Notes under the pieces: generated by a model
What the model saw: only the letters and a program-made list of their open reading frames with translations
Database searches by the model: none
Told to the model about the DNA's origin: nothing
Assembly: GCA_944548615.1 (NCBI GenBank)
Contig: OX155966.1
Coordinates: forward strand, 32,923,992 to 32,987,991
Length of the DNA stretch: 64,000 bases
Source: Micropterix aruncella
Taxonomy: Eukaryota > Arthropoda > Insecta > Lepidoptera > Micropterigidae
Reading direction: 5' to 3'
Part shown: positions 9,915 to 19,667 of the stretch, in pieces
Position numbering within the stretch: the stretch's first letter is position 1
How the letters are laid out: the number at the start of each line of letters is the position of its first letter
Made by a program: the position numbers and the translations under genes

Positions 9915-10208
9915 TTAAGGACCTTTTTTTATACCTCATATTAGATTTTTTTATCAATTTTTCACAAAAATCATAATAAATGGTACAAATAAAAAAAATA
10001 ATAAATTAAAAATAATAATAAATGAAAAATAAGAATAATTTGACAGATCTACCCTCAAATGAAAAACAACAACATTCATTTGCTCCTCGCTTGTTTTATT
10101 GTTTTAATTAAAATTAACCAGTAAATAACTTGAAAAATACTGTAAACCAGTGCTAAAATACAAATTAACAACTAAATAAAGTGAAATATAACGAAAACGA
10201 GTGATAAA

Positions 10209-10937
10209 ATGTCTGATGTAGTAAAATGCATGAAATGCTCCAGTGCCATAAAAAAAGACGAAAAAAATTCTAAAATAAAGTGCAACAGCTGTTCTCGAGA
10301 GATCTGTGTCAAGTGCAGTGAGTTATCTGCCACTGAAATGAGAGTGTTGGGCCTGCAATCGTCCAAAATCAAGTACTACTGTGCCGATTGTGAGGAGGGT
10401 CTGCTATCAGTGCCAGTGCTCAGAAACAGAATCAGTGCACTCGAAAATGAGCTGGCTAACATCAAAACACAGTGCACCATGGGACTAAATATGGATGCAG
10501 TGCTGCAAGAAATGGATGAGAGGCAACATCGCAGTAAGAATGTCATAATATTTGGGATTAATGAGTCTGCATCGAACAGCACTGAGGATCGCAAGAAACA
10601 TGATAAATTGCAAGTCCAAAAAGCGCTCGAGAAAATTCCAGATGTCAACATGGAGAGATCCATTGTTGTGCGCCTCGGGAAGCCAGTTGACAACAGTGCT
10701 AAACCGCGCCCGGTCAAGGTTATCTTGCAAAATAAGCACCAGGCGTTAAATGTTCTGAAGAATAAAATTTTTTTGCCCCAGAACATCTCAGCCTCCTCCG
10801 ACAAGACCCCATACCAGCGCGACCAGTTGAGGAAGCTGCGAGAAGAGCTCGCCGAACGAACAGACAGCGGCGAAAAGGACCTCACTATAAAGTATATAAA
10901 AAGTGTTCCCCGCATAGTTAAAGCTGAAAAAAACTAG
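10209..10937 (+). CDS. LINE ORF1 protein (PHD-type zinc finger)
   Basis: The product is 242 aa and probably an RNA-binding, RNP-forming nucleic-acid chaperone of the LINE. Residues 7-60 hold paired cysteines (CMKC, CNSC, CVKC, CADC) of a PHD/C4HC3-like finger. Residues ~68-95 look like a short coiled coil (NRISALENELANIKTQ). Residues ~110-225 fit an RRM-like fold beginning NVIIFGINES. This arrangement is common in insect CR1/Jockey-group ORF1. The ATG follows the leader, and ORF2 starts 29 nt after the stop, suggesting reinitiation. It is intact. Confidence 0.8.
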   Translation: MSDVVKCMKCSSAIKKDEKNSKIKCNSCSREICVKCSELSATEMRVLGLQSSKIKYYCADCEEGLLSVPVLRNRISALENELANIKTQCTMGLNMDAVLQEMDERQHRSKNVIIFGINESASNSTEDRKKHDKLQVQKALEKIPDVNMERSIVVRLGKPVDNSAKPRPVKVILQNKHQALNVLKNKIFLPQNISASSDKTPYQRDQLRKLREELAERTDSGEKDLTIKYIKSVPRIVKAEKN

Positions 10938-10966
10938 CGACCGACGCCATCACGGAACTAACTTTT

Positions 10967-13774
10967 ATGTACACGAACCTGGCTTCCTTAACGGCTAAAT
11001 TTGATTTGCTTATGATTGAGGTTAATAAATTGAAACCATTATGTATATTAATTTCTGAAACTCATTTAAAACCTGGAATTGCTGATAGCATTATAAACAT
11101 CCCACATTATTCGTTGTTCAGAAAAGACCGACCCGGCAGAAACGGAGGAGGTATAGCCGTGTACGTCGCACACTCCCACAAAGGATCACCACTACTAGCA
11201 CAAGTAAACTTCACCTATACTATTGATAATATTGAAGCTCTATGGTTGGATATCCAAATATACAATTTGAAATTCTTACTTGCCTGCGTTTACCGCCCGA
11301 CCACATATACCTTTGAGGAGACGGATGAGATACTATTCGATACAATACAGCAGGCCTCGGAAAAGCACACTACGTTAATAATGGGTGACTTTAACCTGCC
11401 CGGCATCACTTGGCCATTACAACGATTGGGCGGGTGCAACATGTTACACGAAAAATTCGTCGACATGTACTCGAACAGTAACCTAAATCAACTTGTAACT
11501 GGAATAACTAGAAAACGCAACAATCAGGAATCACTACTTGATCTAGTCCTCTGCAATGATGAGTGCTTCGTCACAGAGGTAGAGATACTTCCCAATATCG
11601 GTAAGAGTGACCACTTTGTGTTGTTGGCCAAAACCCAGCTCAGCGTAGAGTCTCATGGGAGGAAGCCGCAGGCAAGCAAACGAGACTACTTCAGAGCAGA
11701 CTACACCGCCGTTGAACACGCACTCAACCAGTACGTGAGTGCAAACCAACATAATAATGTTGAAGATTTGTGGCAAGATTTTAAATATAGAATAGACTAT
11801 GCTGTGAAACTACACATACCCTTCAAGCAACACAGACCTGGCTTTAAAAATAAACCCTGGATAAACAAGGATATTCTGGCTTTAATTAATGAAAAGAAAA
11901 AAGTGTGGAAAATTTATCAATTAAACAAAAATAAAAATAACTACGCAATATATAGAAATGTTAACAATAAAATTGTAAATATGACAAGACAGGCAAGATG
12001 TAACTACGAGTCGGGTATTATAGACTCTGGGCCCAAATCTTTCTACAGCTACATACGCAAACAAATATCTACAAAGGTTGGAGTCCCACTAGCACTAAAG
12101 CATAATGGCAATCTTGTAACAGGCAGCAAAGCTGTGGCTGATGTCTTTGTCGACCAATTTGAGAATACCTATGTCCGAGAACCAGATGGACCTCTCCCAA
12201 CTGTAAGTGTACCTAGAGTTGAGAACTCCCTGACAGATATAGTATTCACGCCAGCATCTGTAGCGGAAGCTTTAAATTCGTTTAAAGATGAAACTGCAAT
12301 GGGGTTTGATGAAATCCCAGCTGTTCTTTTGAAGAAATGCTCCCCGTCTATCAGCAGTCTCTTAGCACGAATAATGAACAAATCTTTCGAAGACGGACAG
12401 CTGCCGAGCGACTGGAAACAAGCCATAGTTACACCAGTGTACAAAAAGGGCAGCAAGTTCTCAGCTATTAACTACCGACCGATAAGCCTAACCAGCATTG
12501 TTTGCAAGACTATGGAGAAAATTATTGCTAACTCTCTAAAGAACTTCCTCAAAAACGAGCAAATAATTTTGGATGAACAACACGGTTTTGTGCCTGGGAG
12601 GTCCGTCGTTACTAATCTACTCACCTGTGTTAATCATTGGACCACAGAATGGGATCAACGACAGCCTACCGATGTTGTCTACCTAGACTACGAAAAAGCC
12701 TTCGACCGGGTGCCCATAAGAAGACTCTTGCTGAAGTTGGGACATTTTGGAATAAGAGGAAAACTCCACACCTGGCTCTCTGACTTCCTTATCAATAGAA
12801 AACTTAGAGTGAGAGTAGGTGATGACCTTTCCGAAAATAGACCTGTCCACAGCGGAGTCCCCCAAGGGTCGGTCATCGGCCCGATTGTCTTCGGTATCTA
12901 CCTAACGGACTTTCGAGCAATCCTACAGATGATGTACTCCCTGTTTGCCGACGACGCTAAAATTATTGGGAACCCACTCACGCAGCACCCTGACCTACAG
13001 GATGATCTTGACCGCATTACCGCATGGACGCAAGACTGGTTAATGTCACTCAACGTGGATAAGTGCACCGTCCTTCATATAGGAAAAGAAAACCCAAGGA
13101 AAACATACACTATTCAGGGAAATGCTTTAATCAGTGTGAAGACACACAGGGATTTGGGTGTCATAATCGCAGAAGATTTAAAATGGGAGGCACACATCAT
13201 AACTATGGTGAAGAGAGCGAACTCATTGCTGTATACAATAAATAAAGCTTTCTCACATATAACCCCTGAGCTTTTCCTAAAGATTTATAAAACATATGTC
13301 CGACCTATGCTGGAGTATGCATACCAGATCTGGTATCCCTACTTCAAGAAGGATATTGACCTGCTGGAACGAGTACAACGTAGAGCTACAAAAATGCCAA
13401 ATGCGCTGAGAAATAAAAGCTACGAAACCCGGCTGGATGAGCTTGGCCTGAGCACTCTACAAGAGCGAAGGGAACGGGGAGATCTCATTGAGACTTTTAA
13501 GATTCTGAACGCCTTCTACAGCGTTCCCAGGCTGCAAGATATGTTCTCCCTTGCTAATACTACAAACCTGAGAGGACACTCTAAAAAGCTGTACCACAAT
13601 AAGTTCAAGCAGAACCCTCGCCGGCACTTTCTCACCAATAGAGTGGTAGAATCTTGGAACAATCTACCCAGTGAAGTTGTAAATGCTGTCTCCGTAAATG
13701 CTTTCAAGAACAAACTGGACGATCATATAAAACATAAAACAAAAACAATAACAAAAACTGTTACTAAAAAATAA
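10967..13774 (+). CDS. LINE ORF2: APE endonuclease and reverse transcriptase
   Basis: The product is 935 aa. The N-terminal ~230 residues are an APE-type endonuclease, with SETHLK, RNGGGIAVYV, the GDFNLPG catalytic loop and GKSDHFVLL. The reverse transcriptase spans about 420-720, with YRPISLTSIVCKTMEKIIA, YLDYEKAFDRVP, SGVPQGSVIGP and the active-site box FADDA (in place of the usual Y/FADDT). The C-terminal part, with ERVQRRATKM and LDELGLSTLQERRERGDLIE, is characteristic of CR1/L2-group LINEs. It would nick target DNA and prime cDNA synthesis in the nucleus. There is no in-frame stop or frameshift. The final clade needs a tree. Confidence 0.88.
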   Translation: MYTNLASLTAKFDLLMIEVNKLKPLCILISETHLKPGIADSIINIPHYSLFRKDRPGRNGGGIAVYVAHSHKGSPLLAQVNFTYTIDNIEALWLDIQIYNLKFLLACVYRPTTYTFEETDEILFDTIQQASEKHTTLIMGDFNLPGITWPLQRLGGCNMLHEKFVDMYSNSNLNQLVTGITRKRNNQESLLDLVLCNDECFVTEVEILPNIGKSDHFVLLAKTQLSVESHGRKPQASKRDYFRADYTAVEHALNQYVSANQHNNVEDLWQDFKYRIDYAVKLHIPFKQHRPGFKNKPWINKDILALINEKKKVWKIYQLNKNKNNYAIYRNVNNKIVNMTRQARCNYESGIIDSGPKSFYSYIRKQISTKVGVPLALKHNGNLVTGSKAVADVFVDQFENTYVREPDGPLPTVSVPRVENSLTDIVFTPASVAEALNSFKDETAMGFDEIPAVLLKKCSPSISSLLARIMNKSFEDGQLPSDWKQAIVTPVYKKGSKFSAINYRPISLTSIVCKTMEKIIANSLKNFLKNEQIILDEQHGFVPGRSVVTNLLTCVNHWTTEWDQRQPTDVVYLDYEKAFDRVPIRRLLLKLGHFGIRGKLHTWLSDFLINRKLRVRVGDDLSENRPVHSGVPQGSVIGPIVFGIYLTDFRAILQMMYSLFADDAKIIGNPLTQHPDLQDDLDRITAWTQDWLMSLNVDKCTVLHIGKENPRKTYTIQGNALISVKTHRDLGVIIAEDLKWEAHIITMVKRANSLLYTINKAFSHITPELFLKIYKTYVRPMLEYAYQIWYPYFKKDIDLLERVQRRATKMPNALRNKSYETRLDELGLSTLQERRERGDLIETFKILNAFYSVPRLQDMFSLANTTNLRGHSKKLYHNKFKQNPRRHFLTNRVVESWNNLPSEVVNAVSVNAFKNKLDDHIKHKTKTITKTVTKK

Positions 13775-13816
13775 GTGTTGTGATATAGGCGCATCAGCTA
13801 AAGCTGCTAGCCTATT

Positions 13817-13850
<34 letters not shown>

Positions 13851-13870
13851 TAAAAATAATAATAATAATA

Positions 13871-14433
13871 ATAATAGTTACAAAGAGGTAATCAAATAGA
13901 TGTAGATAGAGCATAATCCTTGATGTATTCTGGACGTTCCAGGCCCAAGCATCCACGAAACCAGTTGTATCTTAAATATTGATATACTAGGGCTGATCTT
14001 TATACCTGCATGTAGGATAATATATGTATGTAGGTATATATTAGGCCCAAGTTAAATTAAACGTCTTTGGCCAATGACGTATTCCTTCAGGGAACTACAA
14101 AGTAGTCACTAAAAGCACGTCTTGTGTGATTAGTTTGTTGAGGTTTAATTTTTCCCGAACAAACCCTTAAGTAATTGTTAAAGCAAATTTACAAAATAAA
14201 ATATAAAAAATTAAAAGCCCCAAAATAATCATACAAAAATCTAAATAATAAAAGTAGTGGAAAAATACTATAAAATAAATCCAAATACATAATATTATAA
14301 TATAAAAATAAAAATCTGAATTCACTCTTGTTTATTTAATAGGTAATTATATTGTTAGAGATGTTAGGGTGTGTAAATGTGTTGCTATTTTTGAAATGTC
14401 ATGAGGATACATTCAGTTTCCGTTCTTCCTTTA
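13871..14433. other. AT-rich intergenic stretch
   Basis: I see no gene and no clear repeat boundary here. Confidence 0.4.
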
Positions 14434-14640
14434 CTAAATAACCAATGTATGAGACTTTTTTAAAGAACCACCTGTCAGTCCTGAAGTGTCGAAGTATTTT
14501 CCTAAAATATTCAATAATCTCGGAGCAAAGTACCTAATGGTAACTATAGTGTTGTCCAAACGATGTAAATCTCCTGGGCACTGTATAATGTGGTATCTGC
14601 GCCGATGCCGTGTTCTTAGCAGGAAAAAATGTCTTGCCAA
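14434..14640 (-). pseudogene. LINE C-terminal fragment
   Basis: The minus-strand frame includes RHFFLLRTRHRRRYHIIQ and FAPRLLNILGKYFD, resembling the basic tail after the RT domain of Jockey/CR1-group LINEs. It is short and truncated at both ends, so the match is only suggestive. Confidence 0.4.
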
Positions 14641-14932
14641 CGTAATTTAAAGCAGTTTTTAAACAATACAGTTAATAGTAGTACACTTTTAAGGGTCTTT
14701 AAAGCAAAAAACAGTTTCCTGGTTTTACTCGCGGTACTAAGAATGTGAGGTGTTTTTAGATTATTGTCAAAGGTTAAGCCTAGCTACATATTTCACTTGA
14801 CAGTCGTGTTTAATTATTTGGCAAAGCGTGTGTTGAACAAATGTTCTGAGATAATTTTCACATTTGACTCTTGATTCCTGTGTGTGCGAAATCCTTCTTG
14901 ATAGTGGTCTCAAAGTATTTTTTTTAACCTAT

Positions 14933-15920
14933 ATCATCATCATCATCATCATCATCATTTATTCATTATATAAAAGCATTTCACAATACTGAGGAACATG
15001 TCAAATTTTACAATAATAATTTACCGGATGATAAAACCGCTTTGATTAATTAAAAGGAAAAAAAATAATTGTAATCAGATGTGATTACTTAAAAATAGTC
15101 AAATTTACAAAATAATCAATAATCAAACAAATAATAATCAATACCATAAAAAGAAAAATTCAGAAACATGCGTAATTAAAAACAATGTCAATAAAATCTA
15201 AAACTTAGTTCGAAAGTATAGTCATAATATGGTTATTTATAATCAAGCAATAGTGGATGCAATATCATAAAAGTCGTCCAGTTTGTAAAGGGCATGTTTG
15301 ACTAACTGATTTTTCAAGCAGATTTTATATACTGCCATCTCAAGTCTTTTCGTCGATGATGGCAAAGCATTGAACAATTTAAAACTAATATATAAAAATG
15401 TTTTTTGATATTTAGTCAAGCGTACTTTAGGCACTAACACATTGTTCTTATGTCGCGTATTATGGCTATGCCGAGTGGAGTGAAGCTCGCAATTTAAAAC
15501 ATTCTCTTTGGCGTATAAAAGGCACTGATATATTATATGTACATAGACGACATGGTAAGGATACCAGCTTTAATGTGATATATGCCCAGTGATTCGAAAA
15601 CGAAACAAGAAGTAGTACTTTTGTAAAAGTATCGGTAATCAACAATGCTACCCTGCTAGCTCGTAATTTTTCCAAGGATATAGATACGCTGGAGTTTCGA
15701 CGTAGTATTGCCCGAACCTTAGTTTAAAAGTATAAACAGCGCCCGGGACCTTGCAAACGGGTATCTACAAATGTCCCTACATCAGTAAGAAAGAATAATG
15801 CCGAGCACATGATAAGCAGGGTACTAAGTAGACTGGATGCATATTGCAAAAGCCTAACAGTCAGTTTTTGTAAAAAGTGAAATGTTGTTGAACATTTTTG
15901 TAAAATGTTTCTCTGCATTT
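14933..15920 (-). pseudogene. Decayed LINE 3' part
   Basis: On the minus strand, fragments in several frames follow the order of a LINE tail: an AYH...LSY thumb-like piece (about 15850-15790), ILTMSSMYIYNI with QCLLYAKENVLNCELHSTRH (about 15600-15480), and VPKVRLTKYQKTFLYISFKL (about 15435-15375) running to a stop at about 15243. It needs several frameshifts. The 3' end lies at an (ATG)n tail, seen on the plus strand as ATC repeats at 14935-14960. The same family is represented at 24505-26410 and 28140-28545. Confidence 0.65.
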
Positions 15921-16221
15921 CATTCCTTTTTTTTTACTATGCATGTGAAAATAATAATAAATATTAAATAAAGTCATTATAACATCTCTGTTTGAATTAC
16001 CTATAACCAATGTAGGATATTTGCCCATTGTTTCGTTGTCGAACACCTGTAAAATATCTAGTTAAGAAAAAAGTATTCATACTAAACTAGTCAACGCTGT
16101 TATAAGGACTTATCAATATAAACATATCTGAAAATAACCAAAATCGAAATCCCAAAATAGTTCTGGGCATATATGGGTTTACGCTGTTGAGTTTTATCAA
16201 TATTACATTTATTTCTCCTAG

Positions 16222-16730
16222 GTCACAAAAATATCAGAGCATTCGTGACCCACGCCGGCTCACACAGCATCAGCGAAACAGTCTTTCATGGCGTCCCAAT
16301 AGTAACAATACCGATATTCTGCGATCAGAACGCCTACGCGGCGAAGGCAGAACTAGACGGCTACGGCAGAATGTTAGAATTCGAGACCCTCACTTCGGAC
16401 AACTTCTACGAGGCCATAATAGACGTCATCCACAATCCCAAATACAGAAAGGAGGCCAAGAAACGTCAGCGCATCTTGAAGGATGTGCGGGAAACCCCAC
16501 TCGATACAGCCGTGTACTGGACCGAGTACGTCATCAGGCACGAAGGCGCCTACCACCTCCAACCCAGCTGGAGGCACTATAATTTCTTCCAGTATTATAT
16601 GTTGGACGTTTTTATACTGGTATTAATCGCTGCATATGCACTATTTTTATTAACTAAGACTATCTTAAGTTACGGATTTAAAAAGGTACAAGAGATGATT
16701 AACCACGTCGTAAAATTTAAAAACGAATAA
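16222..16730 (+). CDS. UDP-glycosyltransferase, last exon
   Basis: This encodes the C-terminal ~169 aa of an insect UGT. GHKNIRAFVTHAGSHSISET then FHGVPIVTIPIFCDQ is the end of the UGT signature that binds the UDP-sugar, with the D/Q pair typical of UDP-glucose users. A single transmembrane segment follows (YYMLDVFILVLIAAYALFLL) with a short basic tail ending KFKNE. Such enzymes sit in the ER facing the lumen and conjugate plant toxins, pigments and hormones. A strong acceptor, TTTATTTCTCCTAG, ends at 16221, and the exon enters in phase 'gt' completing Gly. No donor-side exons are seen upstream in the window, where LINE debris lies, so this is either the end of a long gene or an orphan exon. 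The reading frame is intact. Confidence 0.85.
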
Positions 16731-16916
16731 TTTATTTATATTTACATCATTAGCAAATTATTTTTAATAGTTAATTAATTTTATTTTTTTTATTGTAAGT
16801 TATGATTTTTAAATGTATGACTAATAGTAAAGTAAAGAGTAATAATTTATATTTCATGTTTTTTTTAAATGGGTCACGTTCAAATATTTTTGTAGTAGAC
16901 GGTTTCGACGACCAAG

Positions 16917-17337
16917 GGTGAATTGCACCAACTAGCCTGTTAACATTTGCTCCGCAGTTAGTTAACTACGATTGAACATTTAACAGCCGGTTAAATCTTG
17001 ATTGCTCGCACCAACCATTTTTGGGCGCCAGTTATTTAACCAAGGTTGATTGCGTTGGAAGCCTTAAAAAGCGCTTTTTTGAACGTTGAAACACCAATTG
17101 CGATAACTTTCAATCAATAACAGCGCAGCTTGCAGGTTGGGATATGTCTCGATCGTCTTTTTAATGTTTTTCGAGTGTTTAGTATTTAGTCGCGTTAGTT
17201 TTCTGTTCTTTTGACCAATTGCCTAAAAATTCTTATATTCGAGTATGGATTTTGATTATATTATCGATGATTATGATTTTCTCCTGAATAACCAAGTAGC
17301 TACTTGTGACGGTTTATTTGGGCCAAATAGACAGTAA
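16917..17337 (+). mobile_element. Possible PIF/Harbinger-type 5' end
   Basis: The stretch starts GGGTGAATTGCACCAACTAG, a style of terminus known in Harbinger elements, followed by repeated GTTAACTA/GGTTAAAT motifs. A short ORF at 17245-17337 (MDFDYIIDDYDFLLNNQVAT) looks like an acidic transposase N-terminus before a stop. The rest of the element is missing. The TSD was not identified. Confidence 0.4.
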
Positions 17338-17424
17338 ATTCACACCAAAAATAATATGAAACAATAGCCACAACGATAATGAATGGAAAGCACGCACAGA
17401 CTAACCTCATAATTGTGACATTTC

Positions 17425-17890
17425 TCTTTTATTTATTTATTTATTTTATTTTCGGGAAACATACAGCGCTTCATTAATTATTACTAATTATTCTAGTACA
17501 GTGTTTCGCTGGCCGATTAATTGTTTCCTACATTATTTTCTTATACGGTAAATCTAAATTTGCAACCACCCTAGAACGGGCTAGTCCCAGTTAGGTGACA
17601 GAAACAAATAAGCAAAAGGTTAAGGTTTTGCCATTCGGTTCCTGTTATTTTTATAAGCTAATCAATGTTTCATAGTAATTAATTCTTAAATAAATAAAAT
17701 AAATAAATTGAACTAAATTAAATTAAATTACAATCGAACTATTGCAAGGATAGGAAAGGAGAGGGATGGGATATAAAATATGTAGGATAGGTTTCAAATA
17801 TCGTATTCAAGGTATTCAAATATACTCTTTGCTAAATTGTCATTCTCGCTCTGAGTGTTTTGAAACAATTTGTATACTGACTATATAATC
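17425..17890. repeat. Retroposon 3' tail (minus orientation) and AT-rich sequence
   Basis: TTTATTTATTTATTTTATTT followed by TCGGGAAACATACAGCGCTT is shared with 6795-6845. Read on the minus strand it is a 3' end with a (TAAA)n tail. The remaining sequence to 17890 has no recognisable gene and is probably the 3' UTR of the next LINE. Confidence 0.5.
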
Positions 17891-17895
17891 ACTTC

Positions 17896-18760
17896 CTAGA
17901 CGCCTAGTGAGCTAAGGACCGCCTCGCTGAATTTAGGTTGATTTAAGTAAAAAATGACGATATCTTCGAATCGACCGTTATATGTGGTCATCAAGCGGTG
18001 CATAACAGAGTTTTGGGCGTAACTAGTGTTCACACGAGGGATTTCGAACGTACGAGGAGAGCGAACCCTTCGTGGCGGAACCAACAACGACAGTTTCTTT
18101 ACCAAATGAGGGCTATCAATTTTGTTATGAATTATTTTATGCAATAATGTTATATCAGCCGCTGTGCGGCGGCCTTCCAGTGAACACATACTGAAATAGT
18201 TCAGCCTGCTCTCGTAAGTTCCAAGTCCCAAATGCTCACGATAGTCCAGGTATCTAATAAATCGTCTTTGGACGCCCTCCACCCTATTTTTATACACGCC
18301 ATATTGCGGATTCCAAATCTGCGATGCGAACTCTAAGGTGCTACGAATATAAGAAAAGTAAAGCGTTTTAAAGATGTTATGTTCGAGAATGGTTTACATA
18401 TTCTATTAACAAAACGCAGAGTCCTCAACGCTTTGCTAACAATACTGTTGATGTGTTGGTCGAACGTCACCTTTTGATCCAGTTGTACCCCCAAGATCTC
18501 GAATGCACTGAACTTCAGGGATATATTCACCATTTACGCGGTATTTGAAATTGATGCCTTCCTTTTTGCGACTGAATGTAATGCTATTACATTTGGTAGC
18601 ATTTAAAGTGAGCTTATTTTTCACGCAATAATCGAAGAGTCGGTCAATATCTGTCTGAATATGGAGACAATCGGCCATGCTATCCAATTGAGCATAGGTG
18701 GATAGTTTATTAGCCGATTTAACGAACGCTAGCCGGCGATCGTGGGTCGGTTAACCCCTT
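17896..18760 (-). pseudogene. LINE reverse-transcriptase C-terminal half
   Basis: On the minus strand: LHIQTDIDRLFDYCVKNKLT with ATKCNSITFSRKK (about 18665-18550), then IRDLG/VQLDQKVTFDQHINSI (about 18510-18440), then NRVEGVQRRFIRYLDYREHL (18290-18230) to a stop at 17896. This is the palm end, thumb and C-terminal tail of a LINE RT. A frameshift lies near 18490 and another break near 18350. The EN and RT N-terminal parts are missing. Confidence 0.7.
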
Positions 18761-18980
18761 AATGGAAATTAACAAACGTTACCTTAACAGCGTGTGGTGC
18801 AAACAAATTTAGGATAACCCCTTGAATCGTTTTAGAATCAAATTTACTTACATATTTATTCATATTCAATTGAAAACACAAAAAACTCCACAACCCGATG
18901 TCAGATGACGGCGACCACATGGCGACGCAGGCGACGCGACGCACACGACGACATACCAGCGACGTTTGATGAGGCAAATA

Positions 18981-19216
18981 TATTATCGGCCGCGTCCGTC
19001 AGTCGCGGCTTATGGACGCGACTGAAAGGTTATCTGGTGGTTATCTGTGTAATGAATTTCTATTGAGCTGTGCACATTATCGGACGTCAGTCGCGGACGT
19101 GACCTTGAGGCTTCGGACGTCCAATAGAGATCTGCAAGCCGCGTCCCAAGGACCAAACGACTGTGCATACTGTTCTCGCGTCCATAAGCCGCAGCTTACG
19201 GACGCGTCCGATAATA
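18981..19216. mobile_element. MITE with ~45-bp TIRs and TA duplication
   Basis: The left end TATTATCGGCCGCGTCCGTC and the right end on the other strand, TATTATCGGACGCGTCCGTA, match and continue through GCGGCTTATGGACGCGA. TA flanks both sides (18979-18980 and 19217-19218), as in Tc1/mariner-type elements. The 236-bp interior is non-coding. Confidence 0.72.
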
Positions 19217-19334
19217 TAATTGGCCGTTGACAATTGAATTTTACCATAAATATCCGTTAAAATCACGGCCGACTCTATTCTAGAAGCCGTCTGTGTATCT
19301 ATGGTAATAATGACAAATTAAGGTTGATAAATAT

Positions 19335-19560
19335 CAAACTGGTATGTCCACAAGTGGAAAAAAATGACTTTGTTCTATGAAATGAAGAGAAAAAAATACT
19401 TTATTTCAGTACTATTCACATTCAAATATGTCCACATTTCAACTGTGAAAACGCTGTCAAAAAACTCGGTTGCGTTTCAGAAGCCAGTAGGTCCAAAGAT
19501 AATTAATGAGTAGGTCCACATGGTCATTGGTATCAAAATCCCATATGTCCAAACAAGCCA
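19335..19560. repeat. Cluster of TGTCCA-type motifs before the transposase-like gene
   Basis: TATGTCCACA, TATGTCCACA, TAGGTCCAAA, TAGGTCCACA and TATGTCCAAA occur within ~225 bp. Two more (TAAGTCCACT, TATGTCCACA) lie at about 22190-22226 beyond the 3' side of the gene. They could be subterminal transposase-binding sites. Confidence 0.4.
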
Positions 19561-19667
19561 ATCAGCATCAAACAATCAGCCAATTTATGGCGGCCAAACT
19601 GTTGAGGAACCATCGCGTGCGCGGTGTTCATGTGGATTGAAATTCGGTTTATTTAGGGAAAGTAAAA

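Larger units (their letters stand above)
10021..13850 (+). mobile_element. Full-length CR1-group LINE, apparently intact
   Basis: Two uninterrupted ORFs are followed by a 3' tail of AATAAT repeats. A candidate TSD of about 20-25 bp (...TAAATTAAAAATAATAATAA) occurs just before 10021 and again after the tail at about 13847-13870. It is low complexity, so the ends are tentative. A ~190-bp leader precedes ORF1. The absence of stops in 1,177 codons suggests recent activity. Confidence 0.8.

Noticed and set aside
10376..10915. 179-codon open frame on the minus strand
   Set aside because: It lies wholly antisense to LINE ORF1, whose domains are clear.
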